The notes: generated by a model not told the origin, from the letters alone. A stretch of 64,000 bases of DNA from Hemerocallis citrina (GCA_017893485.1 CM030364.1:43394109-43458108); one strand, 5' to 3'. Positions 1 through 10,465 are shown, counted from the first letter of the stretch. A program made the numbers and translations.

Positions 1-993
1 ACTAACAATTCCTCAAAAAATAGCAATCTGATCCCTCTTGGTGACAATTCGGAACTGTTGTATACTAATACATAATATTTTGTAGCATTGAGATACTTCA
101 ATATGTGTTTAACAGCTAACCAATTTTCGAAGCCTGGATCTGATTGATACCTGCTGACCATGCCAACTGTGTAAGAGATGTCTGGTCGTGTACAAAGCAT
201 AGCATACATGAGACTTCCTACTGCTGATGCATAAGGAATTGATCTCATTTTCTCTCTTTCCTTAACTGTTTTTGGACACTGTTCTTTGGAAAGAGGTATT
301 TCGTATCTAAAAAGTAAAAAGACCTTTCTTAGAATTTTGCATGCCAAAATGAATCAGTATCTTATCTGTATATACAGCTTGGGAAAGTCCAACTTTTCTT
401 TTCTGGCGATCTCGAAAGAGCTTAATGTCAAGAATATAACTGGCTTCCCCAAAGTCCTTCATATCAAACTGTTTTGACAACCAAATCTTGATCATTGTCA
501 TGACTCCTACATCACTACCAATGAGAAGAATGTCATCAACATAAAGAATTAAAAAAGCCACTACTTTGCCCACAATCTTTTTTTACACACAGTGTTCATC
601 TTCGTTTTGATCGAAACCATAGGACTTTATCTTTTGATCAAAGCACATTTTTCAACTCCTAGATGCTTGTTTTAGTCCATAAATGGATCTATCCAACTTG
701 CATACTTTATCCTCTTGGCCCTTAGCTATGAAGCCATCTGGTTGAGACATGTAAATCTCTTCTTCAAGACGCCCATTTAAGAATGCGGTCTTTACATCCA
801 TTTGCCAAATTTCATAATCGAAATGAGCTGCAATGGATAAGAGAGTTCGAATAGATTTCAACATAGCCACTGGCAAAAAGGTTTCTTCATAATCAATGCC
901 TTCCTTTTGATTAAAACCCGAAGGCTTCCCCCAAAAGCATGTATCTACCAGGTGGTCGGGTTTCTCTCCCACTACGACGAAGTACCGGTGCAA
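1..993 (-). pseudogene. copia reverse transcriptase / RNase H remnant
   Basis: This is the RVT_2-type polymerase that would copy element RNA into DNA. The first part (993-652) carries the [18 protein letters not shown] block and the [11 protein letters not shown] motif, then GLKQAS, after which the frame breaks. The second part (573-307) carries the catalytic YVDDILLIGSD block. Positions 1-300 still show the downstream block on the minus strand (a TRPDISY-like motif and an ILKYL-like motif), so the domain continues past the edge. About 70-80 residues that normally precede the YEETF block are missing: the sequence passes from the integrase tail directly into FNQKEGID. Several frameshifts are present, so it is not functional. 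Confidence 0.92.
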
Positions 994-2257
994 TATTAGA
1001 ATTTTCTGTGATAACTAAAGTAGTATCAGGTAAATTTGCATATATACTATTAGGACTTAGTGTTGGATTATCTAACAACTCATGCAAAATCAAGTCACTT
1101 CGTGAAATATATTTCATCACATAGTCTTCCTTTAGATAAACAGCATGTGTTGAAACAAATACTTTATGTTCACTAGAACTATAGAACATGCCTCCACGAG
1201 TTCCTTTTGGATACCCAATGAACAGACAAGCTTCTGATCTTGTGTCCAACTTATCTGGTTGTTGCTTCTGCACATATGCAGTACAACACCATATACGCAA
1301 ATGTTGTATACTTGTTTATCTCCCACTCCATAACTGAGTAGGTGTGCTATCAACGGCCTTAGATAGAACCAAGTTCAAAAGATAAACTGCTGTAAGTAGG
1401 GCAAATCCCCAAAAGGATATAGCTAATGTAGCGTAACTCATCATAGATTTAACCATATCAAGTAAAGTCCTATTCTTCCTCTCAGCCACACCATTCTGTT
1501 GGGGACAGTCAGGTGCAGATAACTGTGGTACAATCCCACACTGCGTAAGATAATCCCGAAACTCACTAGAGCGGTACTCTCCTCCTTGATCTGATCGAAG
1601 AATCTTTAAGTGTTTACCTAGTTGCTTTTCACTTTCTGTCTTAAACTCCTTGAGTTTCTCAAAAGTTCCAGACTTGTGATGCATTAAGTATACATAGCCA
1701 TATCTTGAGTAATCATCTGTGAAAGTCACAAAATACTTATAGCCTCCCCTTGCACTAGTGCTCATAGGTCCGCATACATCTGTGTGTACCAATTCTAAAG
1801 GTTCTTTGGCTCTATTTTCTTTTTCAGAATACGGTCTTCTAGTCATTTTTCCTTGCAAACAAGATTCACAAACTGGAATGGGCTCCTCTGCCAAGGGACC
1901 CAAAGATCCACTTTTCACCAATTTGTCAATCCTATCAGGATTAATATGTCTAAGACGCAAGTGCCAAAAAGCCTTAGAATTACTTGAAGGTGTTTTTCTT
2001 TTGTTTGATATAGTATTAGATAAGGCATTAATTTTATTAATATGCAGTTTGGAAGAAATAGCATGAAGCAAATACAATTCATCCTTTATTATACCAGAAC
2101 AAATAAACTTGCCATTCTTACGAACTATGGCTTTGTCCTCAAATAAAGTAGAATATCCATGTTTCCATAAAGATTTAACTGAAATTAAATTTCTCCTCAT
2201 GTTTGGAACATAAATAACATTATTCAAAACTAAAGATCTTCCATCACTAAACTGCAA
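911..2257 (-). pseudogene. copia GAG-pre-integrase and integrase remnant
   Basis: This is the DDE integrase of the element. A GAG-pre-integrase segment with a WHLRLRHINPDRI block is followed by CESCLQGKMTRRPY, the rest of the zinc-binding part. The three catalytic acids are visible in HTDVCGPMS (D), LRSDQGGEY (D) and QNGVAERKNRTL (E). The main open stretch is 2257-1316. The tail continues in another frame at 1300-911 (DKLDTRSEACLFIGYPKGT, the usual copia block after integrase) and ends abruptly at the RT deletion junction. At least one frameshift separates the two parts. Confidence 0.93.
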
Positions 2258-2258
2258 A

Positions 2259-2430
2259 TCAACTGATCCTACTACTACAGATTTTAACTCGATGTTGCGA
2301 TCCTAGATAAATGTCAACTTCGCCATCACTTAATTCCCTTGTTGTCTTGAACCCCTGCATAGAATTACAAACATGGTCAGTGGCTCCTGAGTCAAAACAC
2401 CAAGTGTCTATAGACTTCTCCACAAAACAT
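2259..2430 (-). pseudogene. copia aspartic protease remnant
   Basis: The retropepsin-type active site reads WCFDSGATDHVCN, the copia form of D-S/T-G, near 2367-2408. It follows the zinc knuckle in the same frame, and the reading frame is lost near 2290 before the GAG-pre-integrase segment. The protease would cleave the Gag-Pol polyprotein. The catalytic Asp is retained, but the frame break downstream prevents a continuous Pol. Confidence 0.85.
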
Positions 2431-3283
2431 GTTTCAACAACTAGTGATTCAAGCATACCTGAGTTGGCATTTTTCTTTGCCAGATATTTCACGCAATTTC
2501 CTTTCCAATGCCCTTTGATACCGCAGTGGAAACATTTTCCCTTTGGTTTATTCTCCTGATCCACAAGCTTTGTTGGTTTCCCAAAATCAGATTTACCATT
2601 AAAATTTTTGCCTTGCTTCTTCTTTCCTATCTTACCTTTCGGTTTGATAGAAGAAGTTTCACCAATGAAAACACTATTTTTTGGCTTAACGATACCTTCA
2701 GCCGCAATCAACTCATTCATCAGTTCGGAAAGGAACAAATTCATTTTGCTCATATTGTAATTGAGCGTGAACTGATTGAATGAGTGTGGTAGTGTCTAAA
2801 GGATCATATCAACTTGGGTTTCCTTATCGATTACTGCACCAAGAATCTGAAGTTCATTAAGGAACCCCATCATTTTCAAGACATGCTCACGAACAGGAGT
2901 ACCCTCAGCTATCTCAGCATTCATTATTGCTTTCATCGCAACTTGCCTTGCGGCTCGCGATTGACTGGCAAACATTTCTTTTAAGCTAGTTATCATATCT
3001 AAAGCATGCGACATTTCATTGTGCTGGTGTTGAAGCACATTTGACATGGACACCAAAATGTAACATTTAGCCATGTCATCAGCCTTAACCCATGCTTCAT
3101 GATAATCAAAATCTTTCTGGAAGTTTCATTCGTGGGCTCATCAGGTTTCTTTTCTAGAAGTACAAATTTGTAATTCTGAGAGGTAAGGACAATGTCAAGA
3201 TTGCGTTTCCAGTCAACATAATTAGGTCCTTCTAACTTATTGTCTTTAAGAATCATAAAGAGTGGGTTTATGCGGGAAGGCAT
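2430..3283 (-). pseudogene. copia gag (UBN2-type capsid and zinc knuckle) remnant
   Basis: The start codon at 3283 opens a Gag beginning MPSRINPLFMIL, with LEGPNYVDWKRNLDIVL as the recognisable capsid block. The frame shifts near 3075 and continues as MAKCYILVSM through the ALDMITSLKEMF block, an in-frame TAG stop follows near 2796, and it resumes toward a CCHC knuckle (CFHCGIKGHWKGNC, about 2490-2535). Gag would form the virus-like particle. One frameshift and one stop are seen, so it is a pseudogene. Confidence 0.9.
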
Positions 3284-4678
3284 CTGAAATAATTTTTAAA
3301 ATAATATAAGAACTAGAGCAAAAATGATTTAAACAAAACTTTTTTTAAATTCTCATCATAATCATTATAGGGTTCCTCAAACCATAAACTTATAGAAAAA
3401 AAATCAGATGAGTAGTCCTATGGTTACAAATTTCGTTGGGAAAATTTGCTCCCACTAACTAGCGGGAAACCCATTAATTTTCTTAGACTTGATATGTCAA
3501 ATTAACATCTGGTTTCTTTGGCCTCCAATACTTAACGATAAACATCCGTTGTGGAGTTTACTATTATTTATTGGTCGAGTGTGCACCATTATCAAGAATC
3601 TAAAATTGATTGTATGAATTAAGTCCTCGATGGGAGAATCTCTTTTCATGCTTCCAATTCATATTCTAACTTAAAGAAATTCACACTTATAGTCCATGTT
3701 AAGTACCCTCCGTTAGGGAGCTTCACAAAGAAAGACGAGGTACATTTCAATACTATTGTGAATAGATAATGGAAGGTCGATGCAATTTAAAATAGAAATA
3801 TCAACAAAAATAAAACATTCATTCCCCAACCAAACACATGGCCAGAACAATATTTAGATGTATCCCTGCAATAGAGAACCTAGAGATCTAGTCTTCATGT
3901 CCCCCTTCTTTGCTTTGTCTTTGCTCCATCGACATTTACAAAATTTAAACTACCTCAACATAAGGAGGTTTATATTAAATTACAATAAAACTACCTCAAC
4001 ATAAGAATGTTTACATCAATGAATAACAAAACTATCTCAACATAAGAAGGTTTACATCAATGAACAACAAAACTATCTCAACATAAGGAGGTTTACATCG
4101 ATGAACAACAAAATAAAAATAACAATTTCTGGCCATGGGGGGATTCACACAAACATACACATACAACCATAGACAGTATAATAATGCACGGCAGCGGAAA
4201 ACAAAATTGCACAATCCTATAATTATAACTGCTTCCACCAATATCATCTGAGATCTTAAAATAAGTTAACACCAATAAGTATAAAAGAATCTAAAAGTCA
4301 TGAATAATTATTAGATCTAAACTTATATAAGCAAAAATGAGATCTTGATTATTGGTATAGTTAATAATTAAAAAATTTGAAAACAATTAAGATCCATTTT
4401 TTTTTATTTTAAGTAGCATAATCAACCTTCATGAGTCAAGATTAAAAGCCGATCTCAGAAAAAAATCTGATCAAAAATAAAAAAAAGAAAAAAAATTCAT
4501 GCTTCATGAAAGGGACAGATGGATGATGAGCCGATAAAAAAAACTTGATCAAAAAAATAAATAAATTCATGTTTCAATGAAAGGGACATATTGATTATGA
4601 GTGGATTTGTTTTTTGTTTTTTTTAAAATAAATATAAACTCAGTCATTGATTGGTTAATCAATCATATAAACTACAAT
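3284..4678. other. copia leader, non-coding part
   Basis: This AT-rich stretch lies between gag and the nested TRIM. No convincing coding sequence was found. The one visible structure is the short tandem repeat at 3950-4110. With the TRIM removed the whole leader is about 1.6 kb, long for a copia element, so other old insertions may be hidden here. Confidence 0.6.
3950..4110. repeat. tandem repeat, about 49-bp unit
   Basis: Four imperfect copies share the core CTACCTCAACATAAG followed by GGTTTACATCAATGAA-like sequence and AACAAAA. They sit in the copia leader upstream of gag. Confidence 0.85.
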
Positions 4679-4800
4679 TATTAGGAACCAGGAGAATTCA
4701 CCCTTAAAAGCTAGCTGTTAAATGGAGGGAGCCCAACTTTATAACTACCCAACATTGATTCCCCATATAACCGATGTGGGACTAAATTTGGATCATAACA
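4679..4800 (-). repeat. TRIM 3' LTR
   Basis: This is the downstream copy in element orientation. Its outer end reads TATTAGG where the other copy has TGTTAGG, a single change of the terminal dinucleotide. Confidence 0.88.
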
Positions 4801-5021
4801 TTCCACCACACTTCCGTAACCCGTCGCCCTCGGCGGTATTCACTCTAGCTACACTGGCCTGGCCCGGCCCTACCAGTAATTTTAATCTAGCCTCTAGGTA
4901 GCCATTTTCCGACTCTCGACGGCTTTCACTCTAGCGACACTGGCCCGATCCGGATCTACCAGTAATTTTAATCTAGCCTCTAGAGCGAATTAAGAAGCAT
5001 GGGATTGGCTCTGATACCATT

Positions 5022-5144
5022 TGTTAGGAACCCAAGAGAACTCAACCTTAAAAGTTAGCTGTTAAAGGGAGGGATCCCAAGTTTATAACTACCCAACATT
5101 GATTTCCCATATAACCGATGTGGGACTAAATTTGGATCATAACA
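5022..5144 (-). repeat. TRIM 5' LTR
   Basis: This is the upstream copy in element orientation, directly adjacent to the primer-binding site at about 5008-5020. Confidence 0.9.
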
Positions 5145-5340
5145 ACAATCAACTCAATCATTGATTCGAAGTGTCTTCTAGAGCATGGCGCTGGACTCCC
5201 ACATCAAAAATTTTTTATTTCAATGGGTCTGGAGTACGGCCGCCGGAACCCCCCATCAGCCGATCTCAATTTTGTTTTGTTTTTTTAATTTAAAACTAAT
5301 AAGAATGAATTAGAAGATTGATTAAAATTAGATCAAAGTG

Positions 5341-5352
5341 GCTCTGATACCA
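5341..5352 (-). promoter_or_regulatory. copia primer-binding site (tRNA-Met)
   Basis: The minus strand reads TGGTATCAGAGC next to the LTR end at 5354. This is the usual plant initiator-tRNA-Met complement and fixes the LTR boundary. Confidence 0.9.
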
Positions 5353-5353
5353 C

Positions 5354-5712
5354 TGTTGGGATTTTGTTCTTCCCTGTTTCCAAGATCACAATGATCTAAT
5401 ATTTAATCTAATCTCAAATAAAATAAAAAGAATAGAAATCAATAAATATTACCTTCAAGATTTGATTTTTTGTTTCTTTTTCTCCTTCAATTCTAACTCT
5501 AGTTCTTCCTCTTCTTTTGTTCTATATCCTGGTGGGAGGCACAAGAGAGACAGCTAGGTTTTATCCTTATTCTCATATTTATAGAGGAAATGAAAGCCTA
5601 GGGTTAGGAATTTTAGGAAATCCTAGTTGAGATAAAATTACAATACTGTCCACTATGTATTTGTATTTTGCTCCCCAACTAAAATCTACATTATTATCAG
5701 ATCCCTGTCACA
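5354..5712 (-). repeat. copia 5' LTR
   Basis: The LTR runs from a TGTGACAGGG-like outer end (5712) to CCCAACA (5354) beside the primer-binding site. The outer boundary is set by the TG/CA rule only and may be off by 2 bp, because the partner LTR is not in the window. It contains a TATA box. Confidence 0.75.
5576..5583 (-). promoter_or_regulatory. TATA box in copia LTR
   Basis: TATAAATA on the minus strand lies about 220 bp inside the LTR, in the position expected of the element promoter. Confidence 0.6.
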
Positions 5713-6533
5713 ATATAGTTCTAAAAGACACCCCCTCCTTTACCGATATTCACAAATGCACCATTGGAATTCGTGATACTACCTCCATGCGTCAATTTGT
5801 AACTTAAACCTTGTTTTCAAATTTAACCTTTTATATAATCTGACAATGACTCTAAAATTTATTTTTTAACAAAATAAAATTTTGTATATAATAAAAAAAA
5901 ATTCTGTAAAATATATCTATGGGATTTATTGTCAGATTATAGCCTTCGTTAAATGAACAAGAGAATATTTTCTCTTTTAGAGATAGAATTCCGTATTACA
6001 AATACATGTTCTCATATTTATAATAAGATACATCCAATGCATCGAGGTATTGGTCTAGAAAACCTCACTCTTTGATTTATCAAAATGCGCGATATTAAAA
6101 AATGAGTTCACTATATGCTCAGTATTTAGAGGTCATGTTTATATTGCCTTTAACGATAACATTGTCTTGTGATTATTTATAAGTGTAATCATTCTTTGTT
6201 CCATCAATTCGTACTAAATGAACTAGTACAACAAGTTCGAGTCAACCCTCTCACTTATTGTGCTACAGTCTGCCAAATAGAATGCCCAGATCTATTATAG
6301 ACTATGAATATGTTTTTTGTGCATAGACATAATTACTATGCAGCATGGACCTTATTGATGCACAATATCAATATTTGTGAATAAACAAAAAATTACTCTA
6401 TTAATAAAATGACAAATAAATAAATTTATTTCTGTCTAATCATATAACCCAATAGTTGCATAGTTATAGTTTCATTTGATGATAGTGTTTCATTATAGTT
6501 CATTTTACTAATGGATACATGTTTGTAATACAG
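5713..6533. other. AT-rich non-coding stretch before the TBL exon
   Basis: I searched for the missing upstream TBL exons (a GDS motif) and found none. The last bases (TTTGTAATACAG) look like a 3' splice site, so part of this may be intron. Confidence 0.6.
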
Positions 6534-7255
6534 ATCCACCGTAATTGCCCGTATTTGGTCATCATGGCTTGTCGACACAACAGAAGAGCCACTCGGCATT
6601 GCACCAAAAGGGGTCACCAAGGTTCACCTCGATAAGCTTGATAGACACTTGGTGGAATTTCTACCCAGTTTCGATGTTGTAGTCATATCTTCGGGTCACT
6701 GGTTTCACCAAACAGTCGGTGTATGTCCTCAACAATACGATCGTGGGAGGACAGCTGTGGTGGCCGGAAGAAGCTGGCGAAAAGAAAATTAACAGCATAG
6801 ATGCGTTTGAAATTTCAGTTGAGACAATCTTGACTGCCATCGCTAACCATCCCAATTTCACGGGCCTAGTCATTCTTCGAACGTACTCGCCAGACCACTA
6901 CGTAGGTGGGACTTGGAATACAGGAGGGTCATGCACAGGAAAACAGCAGCCGGCCAGCGAAGTAGTGAGGAATGAGTATACAGATGCAATGCATTACAAC
7001 CAGATCAAAGGGTATGAAAAAGTAATCAAGAGGTTAGTTGGTCGCCGTGGCCCTAAGTTTAGATTGAGGGACATAACTGAGATGTTTAGTTATCGGCATG
7101 ATGGGCATCCAGGCCCGTACAGAATTACAGACCCAAAAAGAGTTACGAACAAGCCACCCCCGCAAGATTGCTTGCATTGGTGCATGCCTGGGGCAATCGA
7201 TACATGGAATGAGATTTTGTTAGAGACTATTCGGAGAGAGTTTGAAGGGGAATAA
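6534..7255 (+). pseudogene. trichome birefringence-like (TBL) C-terminal exon, frameshifted
   Basis: TBL proteins are Golgi O-acetyltransferases of cell-wall polysaccharides with a PC-esterase (DUF231) domain. After a splice-acceptor-like CAG at 6531-6533 the reading gives TVIARIWSSWLV and VVVISSGHWF. One extra base near 6703-6706 then shifts the frame, and it resumes as VYVLNNTIVGGQLWWPE, RTYSPDH, DGHPGPYR and the hallmark DCLHWCMPGAIDTWNE, which supplies the catalytic D-x-x-H. The end (REFEGE, stop at 7253-7255) looks natural. The N-terminal exons with the GDS serine motif are absent. The single indel could be a true mutation or an assembly error; without the upstream exons I call it a fragment. 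Confidence 0.88.
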
Positions 7256-7885
7256 GAATAAGAGAAAAGGATTGTAAATTGTGTTATAGGTGGTTGTATA
7301 TTTTGCAAGATAGGATGTACTTCAGAATCAACCAGGATAGAAATCAAGTAATAGTGAACAATAGGGCTTAACAATTAGTGATACAAGGTTCATTCAACAG
7401 CTGCAATGCTTGAGATTGCACACTATTCTTACATTGTCTCCCTAATTCACTCATGAGCCACTCAACAAAATGGTGAATGCCCTTTGATTTTCTTTATATG
7501 ATACTGTTTTCTTTCTTCTATGTGGAGACTTGCATCAATTTTACGGTACTTGAAACAAATGCCTTAGAAAGGGGGGAATACTAATCTGAGTGTGTCTCTA
7601 TGTATGCAAAATCAGTAGCTTGTTCCTCCACTTAGTAGATACAAATACTGAGGAAACAATGGTTATAGTCTATCATAAAAGTTGAGAATCTGATAGAAGA
7701 CTTGTTTCCGAGAACTGTCAAGAATATCAGATAACATTCATAATTCAATGCTGCAGAGTTCCTTAAATCTTCAAAGGTTAATTCATCTATGACTAAGTTT
7801 AGGAGAAGTTTACTGAATTTAGACGAAATAAAATAAAACAAAATAATCGAAGAAAATATGAAGGAAAAAAATAATAATCAATTAC
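7256..7885. other. intergenic, probable TBL 3' flank
   Basis: AT-rich DNA lies between the TBL stop and the HPPD fragment on the other strand. No coding sequence or repeat was recognised. Confidence 0.5.
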
Positions 7886-8317
7886 CTGTCTCCAATGGGC
7901 TAAGTAAAAATCTGCAGCAACACACCCTGATCATCCATCCCTATCCACCAAAATCCCCAACTCCTTACACTATGCAATCTGCTCATCACTCAACACATCC
8001 CCAGCCCTCCTTTTCACCCCTTCATAATACTTCCCCTGTGGCGCCGCCATAAAGTCAAGTCCCCCATACCTCCCCACCCTTCTCATCTTCCTCACCGTCC
8101 CAGTCACACCCTCACTCCTCAGCGCCAAATGCTGCACACCGGGGCCTCCATTATGATCCAGATATGCCTGTATCTGACTCCTCCTCTTAGTCCCGTGCAC
8201 TGGCTCATTGACCGCACATTCTCCTCATTGTTCGCCAGCACCACTGAGTTCAGCCCCCTTTCCGCCGTCCCCACATCCTCTGTTGTAAACTCTGCAAACC
8301 CATGAAATCCGAAAAAC
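7886..8317 (-). pseudogene. HPPD: 4-hydroxyphenylpyruvate dioxygenase (HPPD) exon fragment
   Basis: HPPD is a non-haem iron dioxygenase that makes homogentisate for plastoquinone and tocopherol synthesis. The minus strand encodes the family blocks FAEFTTEDVGTAE, GLNSVVLANNEENV, SQIQAYLDHN, GGPGVQHLAL and GDVLSDEQIA. A few bases are missing after NEENV, shifting the frame. In-frame stops replace residues after DEQIA and after LLQIFT. The HPPD block ends at GACAG|GTAATTG (7890-7881), a good splice donor after the GDR codons. The upstream edge, TTTGAAACAG at about 8328-8318, resembles an acceptor. The His of GVQHLAL, an iron ligand, is present. Two stops and an indel show it is dead. Confidence 0.9.
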
Positions 8318-8726
8318 CTGTTTCAAATATAAATGAAAAAAGATATTTTTAAAGTTGGGATAGAGTTGTGCTAACTTCAATTAGCATATCTACCGTTTAT
8401 GCAAGTGTCGCAACAAGAAAGAAAGTGGGAGAGCATGCAGAACTTAACAATTGTAAGAGCTCGAGTTGAACTGAGATGACCAATTCTCTCAATTTTTTAG
8501 GCTAAGATAACAAGTGTAGTGGAAATGTAGTTGAAAGTTGGTACATGATCACCAAAAGATGCTTCAAAGCACAGATGAATACTGAAACACAGTGAAGTGT
8601 CCAAACAGGAAGAAAAAAAAAATACCGGAAAGGTTCCAAATTAAAATTAGATAACTAAGACCTATGCAAGAAGATTGGAATTATCTCACTTTTGGGCTAA
8701 GATAATAATAGAAGTTATCGAGGAAG
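8318..8726. other. non-coding stretch inside the broken HPPD locus
   Basis: AT-rich, intron-like sequence lies between the 3' HPPD fragment and the MULE insertion. The roughly 110 residues of HPPD expected between the two fragments were not found here. Confidence 0.5.
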
Positions 8727-8735
8727 GGCTCCAAA

Positions 8736-9264
8736 GAATTTTTTTCCAAAATAGGCTAATTTTTAAAACTAATTCCCAAAATAAACAACTTTCGAAATTA
8801 ATTCCTAAGATAGACCAGTCCTCATAGGCCGCAGTACCAAATTGCAGCCTATTCGATTTTGAGGCCGCAGAGGCCGCAGTTCATAGCTGCGGCTTCCGTA
8901 CATACTTTACAACTCTAGACTCCTAAGACTTGGTTTAAAATTTCACAAGTCCAAGCAAGTTCTAGGGTGATTTAACTGAGGCCACATTTGGATATTGCGA
9001 CCTCCATAATACGTTTGGAGATTTCTAGTAGCCAACTGCGGCCTCAATTAAATTACCCTTAAACTTTCTTGGACTTTAAAATTTTTTAAACCAAGTATTG
9101 GAAGTCTAGAATTATATGGTATGTAGTTCTGCGGCTTCGAAATCGAATAGGCCGTAATTCGGTATTGCGGCCTATGAAAACTGGTCTATCTTTAGAATTA
9201 GTTTTGAAAGTCATCTACTTTGAGAATTAGCTTTAAAAAGCTGTCTATTTCGGGGAAAAAAATC
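8736..9264. mobile_element. non-autonomous foldback MULE (Mutator-type MITE)
   Basis: A perfect 9-bp target-site duplication GGCTCCAAA flanks the element (8727-8735 and 9265-9273); 9 bp is the Mutator signature. The ends read GAATTTTTTTCC and, on the other strand, GATTTTTTTCC, and the inverted similarity continues through most of the 529 bp, so the element can fold almost completely. GGCCGCAG-type words recur in both arms. There is no coding capacity. The terminal sequence matches the larger foldback element at 21957-24823. Confidence 0.92.
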
Positions 9265-9299
9265 GGCTCCAAACTGTTCAAAGTTATGACATCTAGGGA

Positions 9300-9697
9300 T
9301 TCTTATCCTATCCAATAGCAGCCGAAGAGACAGTGACCGCGCGGGACAGCGCGGACAGCAAGAGAATGCTTGGCCACGATCTCGCAAACTCGTTGTTGAA
9401 GGAAGGGATGGCGGGGTTGGAGTTGGGGAGGAAGGATGGGGAGGGGGAGGGGGAGGTGAAGAGGAAGGATGGGGAGGGTGGCGTGGGTGCTTGAGGAGGA
9501 AGGAGGTGTGGGTGGAGTTGGAAGTGGAGAGGGAGGAGTGGGGGTGGAGGGGGATGCCGAGGGAGAAGGAGAAGTGGAAGGCGGCGGTGGTGGCGGCGGA
9601 GGTGTAGAATTCTATGTGGGGGAAGGCCATGACGGGGTACTTGTCGGAATGTGGGTTGTTTCGAATGAACCGGTTGAATCCTAACTTGTAATAATAT
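9300..9697 (-). pseudogene. HPPD: HPPD N-terminal fragment
   Basis: The minus strand gives KLGFNRFIRNNPHSDKY, HIEFY, SLGIPLHP and LSTSNSTHTSFLL, the N-terminal domain of plant HPPD. The similarity then changes frame (SFLFTSPSPSPSF, AIPSFNNEFA) and changes again (VAKHSLAVRAV), so at least two frameshifts are present. The true start codon and first residues are lost at the junction with the truncated chromovirus LTR near 9694-9700. It is collinear with the fragment at 7886-8317, so both come from one broken gene now split by a MULE. A glycine/glutamate-rich open frame on the plus strand is only its shadow. Confidence 0.88.
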
Positions 9698-10308
9698 GAT
9701 TTCCACATTTCTATTATTGCCGGTATAAGGCTTAACTATACCCTAGTTCTCAATTTCAATTCACAATTACAACATCGAACTTTTCATGCTCGTAAAATCT
9801 TTTTCATAACTAATCACAATTCACATTTCATAAGTACAGTATTCATGTATCCATATCCTTCATAACTCAATCACATTCGATATTTCAATTCCATACACAA
9901 TTTATGCGTAAAAAAATGATAAGTTTCAACTGGTAATATTCAAAAGTTCATTTATTCCACGAATCTCTTATTCTCACTTCAATGCGTATTAAAAATCACA
10001 ATTTATAAGTCCAATTAGTTACACAAATCACAATTTCAAATTATTCATTATTAATTCTTATTTTAAAACTCTTAAAAAAACTCATTTATTTTTCCTTTAT
10101 TTCAAAAGGCAATTTAATTTAAAAAGAAGTCATTTCTTGCAAAATAGCCTCAATTTCTCAATTACACTTTATCAAAAAAATTTCTCATAAAGTCCAAATA
10201 ATTTCAGTAATTTTTTTCATATTTTTCTTGAATTTTAATTTATTTTAAAAAAACTCAAAATAATATTTATTTTCCCCAAAAACAACTTTTAAACAAAAAC
10301 TCCCATCC

Positions 10309-10374
10309 GGATTCAAACCCACAACCAACGGCCCAAAGGACAGCACCCAAGACCACTGCGCCAAGCCACCGAGA
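10309..10374 (-). other. tRNA-like module 1 in 3' LTR
   Basis: On the minus strand TTGGCGCAGTGGTCTTGG resembles a Pol III A box in a D arm, and GGGTTTGAATCC about 50 bases on resembles a B box (one change from the copy in the other LTR). No anticodon arm can be assigned, so this is not called a tRNA gene. Confidence 0.55.
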
Positions 10375-10465
10375 CGATATGGGAGGGGTTATTATCCCTA
10401 TGTATCGACTTTCGGTATTTCGGATTTTAACAAAAATAAAAACAAAAACAAAAAGCTCCATTCTC

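Larger units (their letters stand above)
4679..5144 (-). mobile_element. complete TRIM (miniature LTR retrotransposon)
   Basis: Two direct repeats of about 122 bp (4679-4800 and 5022-5144) flank a 221-bp interior. A perfect 5-bp target-site duplication ACAAT stands at 4674-4678 and 5145-5149. On the minus strand the first LTR is followed by TGGTATCAGAGCC, a tRNA-Met primer-binding site, and the second is preceded by a purine-rich tract (complement of 4801-4818). The interior holds a duplicated block of about 86 bp and no coding capacity. The LTRs differ at roughly 10 positions by eye. The GATGTGGGACTA block is typical of plant TRIM LTRs. It must use enzymes of another element. Confidence 0.93.
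1..5712 (-). mobile_element. Ty1/copia LTR retrotransposon, decayed, cut by the window edge
   Basis: Reading on the minus strand the order is LTR (5712-5354), primer-binding site, a long leader, gag, zinc knuckle, protease, integrase, reverse transcriptase and the start of RNase H at the left edge. Integrase before RT is the copia order. The other LTR lies outside the window, so no target-site duplication can be checked. Frameshifts, in-frame stops and an RT deletion mean it cannot encode a working polyprotein. A TRIM element is inserted in the leader. Confidence 0.93.

Noticed and set aside
9469..9684. Glycine/glutamate-rich open frame on the plus strand
   Set aside because: It is the exact antisense of the HPPD N-terminal fragment.
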